Shown here in pieces: positions 54,669-62,903 of a stretch of 64,000 nucleotides of DNA. Source of the DNA: Phycisphaerales bacterium (GTDB lineage: Bacteria > Planctomycetota > Phycisphaerae > UBA1845 > Fen-1342); NCBI GenBank assembly GCA_016710275.1, contig JADJXS010000001.1:992001-1056000 (forward strand), given 5' to 3'. The notes below the pieces were generated by a model, which was given only the letters and a program-made list of their open reading frames with translations, did no database searches and was not told the origin of the DNA. Position 1 is the first letter of the stretch. Each line of letters starts with the position of its first letter. A program made the translations under genes and the position numbers.

Positions 54669-57437
54669 ATGCGTCTTCGCGTTTCCCTATGCGTGTCGAT
54701 GTGCCTGCTGTTCGTGTCCGGAGCGGCGGCGAGCGGGACGGCGGATCGCGCCGCGGCTCGTGCGAGCTTCCTCACGGGCCATCCCGGCACGCATTTCTAC
54801 GAGGCCGATGGCTGGATCACGCGCGTGTATGGCCGGGCCTTTTCGAGCGGTGCGTCGGCCACGGAATCCGCGGAGCGCTTTGTCGCCGACCATCTCGCGA
54901 TTTTCGGATTGAGCGCGGGCGATCTGGCCCCCGGTTCGCCCTTCAGCGGCGACAAGGTTCAGCCGCTGATGTTGGATGAGAAAACCGGGGCGTTCAAGTT
55001 CACGCTCGTCTATTACTCGCAGATGCGTGACGGCCTGCCGGTGCACGGTGCCGAGCTGCGGCTGCTGGTGCGCGAGGAACCGGCGTACCCGCTGGTGCTG
55101 GCGGCTTCGACGTTGCGCCCGCTGGGCGAATTCCGCGTCGATGCCGAGTCGGCCGCCAATCCGCGGTCGGATCTGGCTCAGGCAGCCGCGCTGGCGGCGC
55201 ATCCGCAGATGCTCAACGTCTCGCCGCCGGAATTGCTGGTCTGGGCCGGCAGCGCCGATGAAATCGCGGCGGCTCGATTGGCGCTTCGCTTCGACGTGGA
55301 CAACGGCCGTCAGCAGTTGGAGGACTACGACGCGCGGCGGATCATCGCCGACGCGGCAACAGGGGTCATTCTCGAGGACGAAAGCCTGATCGTGCACGCC
55401 GACGTGCACGGGAATGTGACAGCGCGGGTAACGCAGGGATCGGCGGCTGACATCTGCGCCGACGAAGTGCACGAGCCGATGCCCTACGCACGGATCGAGA
55501 GCGGGGCGGACGTGGTGCATGCCGACGCAGCGGGGAACTTTGTGCTGCCCACGCCCGGAACGGACCCCGTGCCGATCTCGTCAGCGGTCCGCGGCCTGTA
55601 CTTCACGGTCACAAACAACGGCGGAACCAACACGACGCTTACGCCGACCAGCACGCCGGGCGTGCATCTGCACATTCCGCACAATGACGCGAATGCGACG
55701 GAGTTTCAGCGCGCGGAGGTCAATGCCTACGTCGAGGCCAACATCATCCGCGACCTCGTCCTGCAGTTGAACCCGCTGTACCCGGTCGTGAACGCGGAGC
55801 TGGGATTCCCGGTGCTGGTCAACAGCAGCTCGCTGGTCTGCAACGCCCGCTACACGCAGACGGCGATCGAGTTCTTCCGCGCCGCCAGCGGCTGCGTCAA
55901 CAGCGCCTTTGCCCCGGTCGTGCACCACGAGTACGGCCACCACCTGGTGCGCGTCGGCGGCAGCGGACAGGGGCAGTATGGCGAGGGCATGTCCGACTGC
56001 ATGAGCATTCTGCTCTCGGACAGCGCGATCCTGGGACAGGGTTTTCAGAGCAACTGCGGCGCGGGCATCCGCTCGGCGGACAACACGCGCCAGTACCCGT
56101 GCAGCGACTCGCAGAACGGCGTGCACACCTGCGGCACACTGCTCTCCGGCTGCCTGTGGGACTTCCGCGAAGCGCTGCTCGCCGCGAACATCTCGCCGTG
56201 GCAATCGGTGGCTGCGCCGCTGACGCTCAACAGCATCATGCTGCACACCGGCACGCTGATCACACCGCAGATCACGATCGACTTCCTGACGCTCGATGAC
56301 GACAACGGTGACATCGGCGACGGCTCGCCGCATTACGCGCAGATTGCCGCCGCCTTCAACCAGCACAACATGACCGCTCCTCCGCTGGCCCCGGTGCGCT
56401 TCGTCTATCCCGACGGGCTGCCGGAGAAGGTGATCCCGACGGGCGGTTCCTCGATCCGCGTGCGGATTGAGCCGATCGGCGGCACGCCGACCCCCGGCAC
56501 GCAGCAGATTCACGTGAACACCGGATCGGGGTTCGTCGCCGCGCCCATGACTCACGTCAGCGGCGATGAGTACCTCGGCGAATTCGGGCCGATGGCCTGC
56601 GGCACGACGGCCCAGTTCTACTTCTCCACCGATTCGTCGATCGGCCCGGCCGTCTCGCACGCGGCGAATGCCCGCCCGCGCGCGATTTCAGCCTTCGATA
56701 GCACCCTGACCTTCAGCGACGATTTCCAGACCGACCTGGGCTGGAGCGTGGTCAGTGACGGCGGCATGGGGCCGAGCCAGGGCATCTGGCAGCGCGGCGT
56801 GCCGGCCGGCGGCGGCACCCGCAGCGACCCGCCGACCGACTTCGACGGTTCCGGCGCGTGCTGGCTGACCGGCAACTTCGCCGGCAACTCCGACGTGGAT
56901 AACGGCGCCACACGGCTGATCTCGCCGGCGCTGCCGCTGGCCGGGCAGGACGCCGTGATCCGCTACGCCCGCTGGTTCGCCAACAACTTCGGCGGTACGC
57001 CCAACCAGGACATTTTCATTGTGGAGGTTGCGCCGTCGCTGGCCGGCCCCTACACCGTCATCGAGACGGTCGGACCGACCGGCGCCTCGGGCGGTTGGGT
57101 GGTCAGCCAGTTCCGCGTCGGCGACTTCATCACCCCGACGTCAGACGTGCGCGTGCGCTTCATCGCGGCCGACACGGAGGGCGCCTCGGTGGTCGAGGCC
57201 GCGGTGGACGCCTTCAGCGTGGTGACGCTCTCCTGCTCACCAGTGCTCGTCGGCGACATGAACTGCGACGGCATCGTGAACAACTTCGACATCGACGGCT
57301 TCGTGATGCGGCTGGTGGACCCCGCCGGCTATTCCGCGCTCTTCCCCGACTGCCCGGATGGCAACGGCGACGCGGACGGCAGCGGCCAGGTGGACAACTT
57401 CGACATTGACGCCTTCATCGCGCTGCTGCTGGGATAG
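54669..57437 (+). CDS. Secreted fungalysin-like (M36) metalloprotease with dockerin tail
   Basis: 922 aa. The signal peptide is MRLRVSLCVSMCLLFVSGAAA. An FTP-like propeptide (residues 30-190) includes FTLVYYSQMRDGLPVHGAEL. The catalytic domain has HHEYGHHLVRVGG near residue 419, an HExxH zinc site, and GEGMSDCMSILL with the third ligand, as in fungalysins. Two beta domains follow (from about residue 575), and the C-terminus holds two dockerin-like loops, GDMNCDGIVNNFDIDGFVM and GNGDADGSGQVDNFDIDAF. ATG 54669 follows GGAG. Probably a surface or secreted protease with autoprocessing of its propeptide. Confidence 0.85.
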   Translation: MRLRVSLCVSMCLLFVSGAAASGTADRAAARASFLTGHPGTHFYEADGWITRVYGRAFSSGASATESAERFVADHLAIFGLSAGDLAPGSPFSGDKVQPLMLDEKTGAFKFTLVYYSQMRDGLPVHGAELRLLVREEPAYPLVLAASTLRPLGEFRVDAESAANPRSDLAQAAALAAHPQMLNVSPPELLVWAGSADEIAAARLALRFDVDNGRQQLEDYDARRIIADAATGVILEDESLIVHADVHGNVTARVTQGSAADICADEVHEPMPYARIESGADVVHADAAGNFVLPTPGTDPVPISSAVRGLYFTVTNNGGTNTTLTPTSTPGVHLHIPHNDANATEFQRAEVNAYVEANIIRDLVLQLNPLYPVVNAELGFPVLVNSSSLVCNARYTQTAIEFFRAASGCVNSAFAPVVHHEYGHHLVRVGGSGQGQYGEGMSDCMSILLSDSAILGQGFQSNCGAGIRSADNTRQYPCSDSQNGVHTCGTLLSGCLWDFREALLAANISPWQSVAAPLTLNSIMLHTGTLITPQITIDFLTLDDDNGDIGDGSPHYAQIAAAFNQHNMTAPPLAPVRFVYPDGLPEKVIPTGGSSIRVRIEPIGGTPTPGTQQIHVNTGSGFVAAPMTHVSGDEYLGEFGPMACGTTAQFYFSTDSSIGPAVSHAANARPRAISAFDSTLTFSDDFQTDLGWSVVSDGGMGPSQGIWQRGVPAGGGTRSDPPTDFDGSGACWLTGNFAGNSDVDNGATRLISPALPLAGQDAVIRYARWFANNFGGTPNQDIFIVEVAPSLAGPYTVIETVGPTGASGGWVVSQFRVGDFITPTSDVRVRFIAADTEGASVVEAAVDAFSVVTLSCSPVLVGDMNCDGIVNNFDIDGFVMRLVDPAGYSALFPDCPDGNGDADGSGQVDNFDIDAFIALLLG

Positions 57438-57499
57438 CGAGGGACGGGCCGCCGCCCATTCGTGCAGACTGAATCGACGCGCGTGGCGCGTGGCGCGTG

Positions 57500-57584
57500 G
57501 CGCTGCAGGTGCGCAAAGTGCTGCGGCCGCGCGCCCTGTCCTTGCGTCGCGCTGCAGGTGCGCAAAGCGCTGCGGCCGCGCGCC
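57500..57584. repeat. 36-bp direct repeat upstream of the heptosyltransferase gene
   Basis: Two copies, 57500-57535 and 57549-57584, of a 36-base unit starting GCGCTGCAGGTGCGCAAAG and differing at a single base. They lie in the 183-base gap after the protease gene, where a GCGCGTGGC triplet-like stretch also occurs. They are noncoding in the accepted start of the next gene at 57621. Confidence 0.85.
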
Positions 57585-57620
57585 GGGGTGCCGCCCGCCC
57601 CCGCGGATATACTCGCCCGC

Positions 57621-59084
57621 ATGAACGGCCTGCCCGACGCGGGGCGCAGCGCCCGGCGCATCCTGATCCTCAAACCCAGCTCGCTGGGCGACATCGTGCA
57701 TGCCCTGCCGATGCTCGCCGCGCTGCGCGCCGCCCGGCCGGACGCCCACGTCGCGTGGCTGGCCGCCACCCCCTTCGCCCCGCTGCTCGACGGCCACCCG
57801 CTCATCAACGAGGTCATCCGCTTCGATCGCGGCCGGCTGGGGCGCGCCTGGCGCAGCCCGGCCGCGGCCGCAGAATTGCTATCCCTGATGTCGCGGCTGC
57901 GCCGCCCGCGCTTCGACCTCGTGATCGACTTGCAGGGGCTGTTCCGCTCGGGGTGGCTGGCATGGTCGAGCGGGGCGCGAGTGCGAGCGGGGTTCGCCGA
58001 CGGGCGCGAACTGTCCCCGCTCTTCCTGACCCATCGAATTCATGCCGCAGATGCGCTGCACGCGGTCGATCGCAATCTTCGCATTGCGGCGGCGCTGGGC
58101 TGGCCTGCCCAGCGCGTGGAATTCCCGCTGGGCATTCGCGACGAAGAGGTGAGCGCAGCGCGCGAGCTGCTGCGCAGCGCGGGGGTGGACCTGGCGGCTG
58201 CATGCGACGCCAGAACAGGATCGAGCGCGGGGTTGGGGTCTCCCGCGCCGCCGGATGCAGGAGAGTCGTCCGGCAGCGGCGGCGGATTTGTGGCGATTCT
58301 GCCCGGAGCGCGCTGGCGCTCAAAACTCTGGCGTGCCGAGCGCTGGGCGGCGCTGATCGACGCACTCGCGGAGCGCGGCCGGCGATCGGTCGTGCTGGGC
58401 GGCCCCGGGGATGCGGAGGTGCTGCGCGCGATCGAGGGGCATGCGCGGCGGCCGATCGCCTCGCTGGTGGGCAGGACCACGCTGCGCGAGTTGACGGCGG
58501 TGCTGTCGCTGGCGGATCGGGTCGTTTGCACGGATTCGGGGCCGATGCATCTGGCCGCGGCGCTGGGCCGTCCGGTCGTGGCCCTGTTCGGGCCGACCGA
58601 TCCGCAGCGCTGCGGGCCATATTCGCCGGTCGTGCCGGCGCCCGGTGCTTCGTTTGAGGAAGCGCCGGGGGCGAACATGCTCCAAGATAAGGCGCCGGGG
58701 ACGAACATGCTCCGGGAGGCGCCGGGGACGAACATGCTCCGGGAGGCGCCGGGGACGAACATGCTCCAGGATGCGCCAGGGGCGAACATGCTCCGGGAGG
58801 CGCCGGGGGCGAACATGCTCCGCGAGGCGCCGGGGGCGTATGTACTTTTGGATGAGGCGGGCCGTGCGGGAGTCGGCCCGGCGGTTCGGCTGCGGTGCGT
58901 CGCCAGCCGGCCGCTGCAGGTGCTCAGCGGCCGCGTGCCGTGTGCCGCGTGCTACCGGCGGGAGTGCTGGCACCAGTCGTGCATGCAGCGCGTGACGCCG
59001 GGGGATGTGCTGGCGGCGCTCGACGAACAGCCGACGGCCCCCGCGGCGCCGTCCCGCGGCCCGATTGGGGCGGCGGCGGGTTGA
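57621..59084 (+). CDS. Glycosyltransferase family 9 (ADP-heptose:LPS heptosyltransferase-like)
   Basis: 487 aa. The N-terminal Rossmann domain starts RRILILKPSSLGDIVHALPM with the GT9 signature, and the C-terminal domain has FVAILPGARWRSKLWRAERW and VCTDSGPMHLAAALGRPVVA with the ADP-sugar site. This fits WaaF/WaaC-type heptosyltransferases of the LPS core. About 65 residues near 347-412 form an in-frame insertion of tandem 9-residue units (APGTNMLRE and variants) between the nucleotide-binding domain and the conserved cysteine tail CAACYRRECWHQSC. Typical proteins of this family are about 350-380 aa. ATG 57621 follows a short GC-rich gap. Confidence 0.88.
   Translation: MNGLPDAGRSARRILILKPSSLGDIVHALPMLAALRAARPDAHVAWLAATPFAPLLDGHPLINEVIRFDRGRLGRAWRSPAAAAELLSLMSRLRRPRFDLVIDLQGLFRSGWLAWSSGARVRAGFADGRELSPLFLTHRIHAADALHAVDRNLRIAAALGWPAQRVEFPLGIRDEEVSAARELLRSAGVDLAAACDARTGSSAGLGSPAPPDAGESSGSGGGFVAILPGARWRSKLWRAERWAALIDALAERGRRSVVLGGPGDAEVLRAIEGHARRPIASLVGRTTLRELTAVLSLADRVVCTDSGPMHLAAALGRPVVALFGPTDPQRCGPYSPVVPAPGASFEEAPGANMLQDKAPGTNMLREAPGTNMLREAPGTNMLQDAPGANMLREAPGANMLREAPGAYVLLDEAGRAGVGPAVRLRCVASRPLQVLSGRVPCAACYRRECWHQSCMQRVTPGDVLAALDEQPTAPAAPSRGPIGAAAG
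58662..58856 (+). repeat. In-frame 27-bp minisatellite within the heptosyltransferase gene
   Basis: Seven units. The first is 30 bases (58662-58691); the following are 27 bases at 58692, 58719, 58746, 58773 and 58800, then a diverged last unit to about 58856. The unit reads GCGCCGGGGACGAACATGC plus a variable end and encodes A-P-G-[TA]-N-M-L-[RQ]-[ED]. Because the period is a multiple of three, unit number can change without breaking the protein. Confidence 0.95.
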
Positions 59085-59150
59085 CGCCGGCCCGTCCGGA
59101 CGGGTTGACGCCGGCCCGTTCGGGCGAGAAGATCAGGAGCGCGGTGATTC

Positions 59151-59375
59151 GCCGCCGCCGCGGGTTTTTCGCCGCCGCCGCGGGTTTTTCGCCGCCGCCG
59201 CGGGTTTTTCGCCGCCGCGGGCGTCGCGCTGCGTCGAGTTTCGCGCTGCGTCGGGTTCCGCGCTGCGGCGAGTTTCGCGCTTCGGCGGGTTTCGCGCAGC
59301 GGCGGTCGTTGCGCTGCATCGGGTTTCGCGCAGCGGCCTGCTGCGGCGTGTTTCGCGCTGCGGCGAGGTTCGCGG
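59151..59375. repeat. Low-complexity tandem repeats upstream of tRNA-Val
   Basis: Three perfect 20-base units (GCCGCCGCCGCGGGTTTTTC) at 59151-59210, followed by about nine degenerate units of 16-18 bases of the type TTTCGCGCTGCGGCGAG up to about 59375. A 24-base repeat containing GACGCCGGCCCG also occurs at 59082-59128. The stretch has no plausible gene. Confidence 0.85.
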
Positions 59376-59390
59376 CAGTGTCAGAGTTTC

Positions 59391-59464
59391 GGGCGTTTAG
59401 CTCAGTTGGCTAGAGCGCATCCTTCACACGGATGAGGTCACAGGTTCGAGCCCTGTAACGCCCA
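59391..59464 (+). tRNA. tRNA-Val (anticodon CAC)
   Basis: Complete cloverleaf: acceptor GGGCGTT pairs with AACGCCC, D-arm GCTC...GAGC, anticodon stem CATCC/GGATG around loop TTCACAC with anticodon CAC, and T-arm ACAGG-TTCGAGC-CCTGT. Position 59464 is the discriminator A; no CCA is encoded. It reads GUG codons. Confidence 0.97.
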
Positions 59465-59553
59465 CTCTTCCGCTTGCGAGCTAAATCGGCATTGGGTGCA
59501 TTTCATCGCTGTTCTGCGCGCGGGGATTGTCCAGAGGGCCTCATGAAACAACA

Positions 59554-59586
59554 CGCCGCGCCGGGCATGAGAAACCCGGCGCGGCG
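59554..59586. repeat. 12-bp perfect hairpin downstream of tRNA-Val
   Basis: Arms CGCCGCGCCGGG (59554-59565) and CCCGGCGCGGCG (59575-59586) around a 9-base loop. It has no T-run, so a Rho-independent terminator is uncertain, but it is the best terminator-like structure behind the tRNA. Confidence 0.7.
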
Positions 59587-59625
59587 CGGATTGGAAACAT
59601 CTGCGATGTAAGTAGCAGCAGCCGG

Positions 59626-59788
59626 GTGTGTTCGGGCCGGCGTCGGGCGAGTTTCTTCGCACAGCGCCGCGCAGCCGGCCCGAACGCACCATTTCACCCG
59701 CCGTAGAGCATGCCGACGCAATGCCGTCGCCATGGCACGTGGCATCGGGCTTCCGCCCGATGCGCTGCACCGCCCGGAAGGGCGGTGC
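59626..59788. repeat. Nested inverted repeats between tRNA-Val and the LolA-like gene
   Basis: One long inverted repeat has 16-base arms, 59626-59641 (GTGTGTTCGGGCCGGC) and 59674-59689, with one mismatch. Two adjacent hairpins follow: 59742-59763 (arms GCATCGGGC/GCCCGATGC, loop TTCC) and 59767-59788 (arms GCACCGCCC/GGGCGGTGC, loop GGAA). The loops are complementary to each other. They resemble dispersed REP-like elements of GC-rich genomes. The whole gap 59465-59853 holds no gene. Confidence 0.75.
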
Positions 59789-59853
59789 CACGACGCGCTG
59801 CATGCTGACGCGGCCGCTGACCGCTGAGCAGTGCATCCGTACGGAGAATGCCG

Positions 59854-60723
59854 CTACTTGGGCAGCCCGGGCAGCTTGATCCCCGGCTTCTCCTCCTTCT
59901 TCGGCTCCGCGGCCTTAGGCTCTTCCTTCTTCGGCTCATCGGCCTTCGGCTCCGCGGCCTTCGGTTCACTGCCGCCGCCCGAAGCACCACCGCCCGAAGC
60001 ACCACCACCCGACGCACCGCCGGTCAGGTCCATCACTTCCACGCCCGACGGCGCGGTGAAGACGAACCGATCCGCCGGAATCGAGCCGTCGAGCTTCACA
60101 TCCGTCATGGTGGCCGTCATCGTCTCCTTGCCGGAGGCGTCGAGCATCACCGTCTTGTGGCCGATGGTGGTGTCCTTGGCATACCACATCTTCAGCTTGG
60201 CCGGCCCGGCCGGCTGCTGGCTCTTGGGCGTGGCTTCGATCACCCAGCAGTCGTGGCCGTCCACCTTCTCATTGCCGACCAGCGCCAGGTTGTAGTCCTT
60301 CTCCATCTGCTCCCACGCCTCTTTGCCGAACATCTTCTGCGAGTTGTCGGCCTTCTGCTTCATGGCGCTCTTCTGGCCCATGGCCTCCGAGTAGATGTAG
60401 GTGAACTGGCCGTCGGTGACCATCAGCGTCTTGGAGTCCTGCGGCGCCTGATCGCCCATCGCCATCTTCTGGCGGCTCTCCATGCGCGAGTAGATCTTGC
60501 CGTCCTTGCGCATCCACTCGTAGGTGCCTTCGGAATCCATCTTCATCTTCATGCCGCCGGCGTCGGTCTCCATCCTGGACGTCATCTTGAAGGTGAGCGA
60601 GTTGATCTTTTCCGCCTTCTCGACAACGGCCTTCTTGACCGTCTCGAGCGTGTCAGCGAGGGCCGTGCCCGTCACGCCCGCCACCAGCAGCCCGGCAACC
60701 ACCCACGCCTTGATCCGTGTCAT
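59854..60723 (-). CDS. LolA-like periplasmic outer-membrane lipoprotein-sorting-type protein
   Basis: 289 aa. A signal peptide (MTRIKAWVVAGLLVAGVTGTALA) precedes the domain. KINSLTFKMTSRMETDAGG and DGHDCWVIEATPKSQQP match the incomplete-barrel fold of LolA/LppX-type proteins that shuttle lipoproteins or lipids through the periplasm. The C-terminus is a Gly-rich then Lys/Glu/Pro repeat tail (KAAEPKADEPKKEEPKA) that is probably disordered. GGGAG lies 9 nt before the ATG at 60723. Whether it is the true LolA or a related secreted sensor is uncertain. Confidence 0.7.
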   Translation of the reverse strand: MTRIKAWVVAGLLVAGVTGTALADTLETVKKAVVEKAEKINSLTFKMTSRMETDAGGMKMKMDSEGTYEWMRKDGKIYSRMESRQKMAMGDQAPQDSKTLMVTDGQFTYIYSEAMGQKSAMKQKADNSQKMFGKEAWEQMEKDYNLALVGNEKVDGHDCWVIEATPKSQQPAGPAKLKMWYAKDTTIGHKTVMLDASGKETMTATMTDVKLDGSIPADRFVFTAPSGVEVMDLTGGASGGGASGGGASGGGSEPKAAEPKADEPKKEEPKAAEPKKEEKPGIKLPGLPK

Positions 60724-60915
60724 CTGAAATTGCTCCCGGCAAAGATCGAGCCTCGGCCGCAGGACTCCGTGCGGTGCGGGCGCGCGCGGCCCGCGATCAC
60801 CTTCCGGAATTCCCCGGCCGGCTCGAATTCGCCAATTCCGCATTGTCCGCCCGATTCCGCCGTGCATCAAGAGCCGCATGGAACGATTGCCGGCCCGGCG
60901 GCCGGGTCGGCTCAT

Positions 60916-62127
60916 TCACCGGCCGGATGGCGGGGGAGGCGGCAGGCGCGGTCCGAGCCAGGCCGTCGCCGCCGCACCGATCGACGCGGGCGACTCCGCG
61001 CTGCGCAGGGCGGCCAGGTGATCCGCGTCGCGCGCCGTCACGGCGCAGGGCGCCTCCGGCAGCCCCGACCACCCGCCGCGCGCGAGGGCGGCCGACAGCA
61101 GAGCGGCCAGCCCGGTCGCGGCGCGGGCTGATACGGGGATCACGGGCGCCTGCGGGCCGAGCGGTCGAGCCGCGGCCCAGCGCGCGGCGTGCTCAGCCGC
61201 TTCCGGCAGATCGCACTTGTTGGCCGCCACGACCAGCAGGAGATCGTCCGGGCCGTTGAGCAGTGCGCGGATCGACGCGATCGCGGAATCGCCCCGCGCA
61301 GCATCGACGACGATCATCACAACCGTGCAGCCGGCCATGACCCGCCGCGTGTGCTCCATCCCCTGCACTTCGAGCGCGTCCGACGAGTCGCGCAGCCCGG
61401 CCGTGTCCACCAGCACCAGCGGCACGCCGTCGAATTCCACGCCGATCTCGACGTAGTCGCGCGTGGTTCCCGGCCGGTCCGAGACGATGCTGACCGCCGC
61501 GTCGCACAGCGCGTTGATCAGCGTGCTCTTGCCCGCGTTGGGTACGCCGACCAGCGCGATGCGGCGCGGGTGCGTAACCCAGCGCAGCAGCGCCCCGCCG
61601 TCGGTGCCCATCCGCCCGATCCGCTCGCCGGCGTCGGGTGCGGCCGGTCGCGCGATCAGATCGTGCAGGAGCTCGCGCAGGCGCTCGGCGTTTCGCAGCA
61701 GCCAGCGCGCGCCGGTGGTGGTTCGCACGTCGGGCAAAGCGGCCAGCAGGTCGGCTTCGATCGCGTCGCGCGTCCCCCAAAGCTCGGCCGCCGGCGCGGG
61801 GCATTCGGCGAAGCCGGCGGCGGCCAGCAGTTGCGCGACCTGCTCGATCAGCAGCGGGCTGCCGTGCAGATGCAGGCGGATCCCGCTTGCATCCCGCGTG
61901 ATGAGAATGTCGTCGATGGGAGCGCCGTGATCGTCCAGCAGCGCGGCGCGCCGCACCCCACCGATTCCCGGCAACTCGATGGATCGGCCGCTGTGGCTTC
62001 GCAGGTGCCGGGCCGCCAGCGCCGCCGCGCCCGGTCCGACGATGCGAACGATTGCGACGGCGGCCGGGCCGACCGCGGTGATGCGCGAAAAGCGGTTGGG
62101 CGGAAGTGGATCGGGGGCGCGGCTCAC
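60916..62127 (-). CDS. mnmE: Divergent MnmE/TrmE-like GTPase, shortened
   Basis: 403 aa. The N-terminal THF-binding-like domain shows SRITAVGPAAVAIVRIVGPG and IRLHLHGSPLL. The GTPase domain has G1 GVPNAGKST, G3 DTAGLRD and G4 NKCD, and sits where MnmE carries it, inside a helical domain. MnmE with MnmG modifies U34 of tRNAs. The conserved C-terminal C-[IL]-G-K-[FL]-C motif, with the Cys needed for catalysis, is missing: the protein ends in a Pro-rich tail, LPPPPPSGR. So the tRNA-modifying activity is doubtful. It overlaps coaX by 4 bp. Confidence 0.78.
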   Translation of the reverse strand: MSRAPDPLPPNRFSRITAVGPAAVAIVRIVGPGAAALAARHLRSHSGRSIELPGIGGVRRAALLDDHGAPIDDILITRDASGIRLHLHGSPLLIEQVAQLLAAAGFAECPAPAAELWGTRDAIEADLLAALPDVRTTTGARWLLRNAERLRELLHDLIARPAAPDAGERIGRMGTDGGALLRWVTHPRRIALVGVPNAGKSTLINALCDAAVSIVSDRPGTTRDYVEIGVEFDGVPLVLVDTAGLRDSSDALEVQGMEHTRRVMAGCTVVMIVVDAARGDSAIASIRALLNGPDDLLLVVAANKCDLPEAAEHAARWAAARPLGPQAPVIPVSARAATGLAALLSAALARGGWSGLPEAPCAVTARDADHLAALRSAESPASIGAAATAWLGPRLPPPPPSGR

Positions 62128-62903
62128 GCGATTCCGGCGGCGCGGCGATAGGCCAGCGCGATGCCGCGCAGGCAGAGATCGGGGACGACGGCGTCAATGA
62201 AGTTGGCGTATGGCTGAATCAGGGGCGCATTTCCGCCGGTGGCGATCAGCGGCGGCCAGCGGCGCAGATCCGTGGCGAAGCGCTCCACGATCTCGCGCAG
62301 CGCGCCGGCTGCGCCATACACGACGCCCGCCAGCATGGCCTCGGACGTGCCGCGGCCGCAGGCGGTTTGCGGGGCGGCGGCCTGCACCGCCGGAAGCCGG
62401 TCGGTGTGATCGTGCAGCGCATCGAGCGACATCTGCAATCCCGGCAGAATCGCCCCTCCCATGAACCGCCCCTCGGCTGAAACGCAGTCAACCGTGATGG
62501 CCGTGCCGAACGAAGCGACCGCGCAGGCGCTCTGCACCTGCTCAAACGCAGCCGCCGCGCTGCACACGCGATCCGGCCCGACCGTGTGCGGGTCGGCGTC
62601 CACGGGCATCGGCAGCGGAACGTCGTCACCAACCAGGTACACGCCTTCGGCGAAGGACTCGTCGGCAGTCCCGCGGACTCGCTCCAGCGCCGGCGCGTTG
62701 ACGCTGCCGATGACGACGGCGCGGGAGCGCGCCGTGCGCAGCTCATCCCAGGCGGCGAGAATCTGGCCGGTCCATTCGGCCTCGTTCTCAATCGCGGCGC
62801 GTTGCGCGGGGCCGAGCGCACCGGAGGTCCACGCCGCCGTCGCGACCCGCGTATTGCCCACGTCGATCACCAGCAGGCCGTCCACCGCGGGAAAAATCTT
62901 CAT
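62124..62903 (-). CDS. coaX: Type III pantothenate kinase CoaX
   Basis: 259 aa, a typical CoaX size. The nucleotide site is LLVIDVGNTRVATAAW, and GPDRVCSAAAAFE and ASFGTAITVDCVSAEGRFMG are the family motifs; a Ser stands where many enzymes have Asp before the FGTA segment. It phosphorylates pantothenate in coenzyme A synthesis, using a wide range of NTPs. ATG 62903 is preceded by GGAG and overlaps the obgE stop by 4 bp (ATGA). Confidence 0.93.
   Translation of the reverse strand: MKIFPAVDGLLVIDVGNTRVATAAWTSGALGPAQRAAIENEAEWTGQILAAWDELRTARSRAVVIGSVNAPALERVRGTADESFAEGVYLVGDDVPLPMPVDADPHTVGPDRVCSAAAAFEQVQSACAVASFGTAITVDCVSAEGRFMGGAILPGLQMSLDALHDHTDRLPAVQAAAPQTACGRGTSEAMLAGVVYGAAGALREIVERFATDLRRWPPLIATGGNAPLIQPYANFIDAVVPDLCLRGIALAYRRAAGIA

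Noticed and set aside
59554..59586. Rho-independent terminator of the tRNA
   Set aside because: The hairpin is strong, but no T-run follows on either strand, so I list it only as an inverted repeat.
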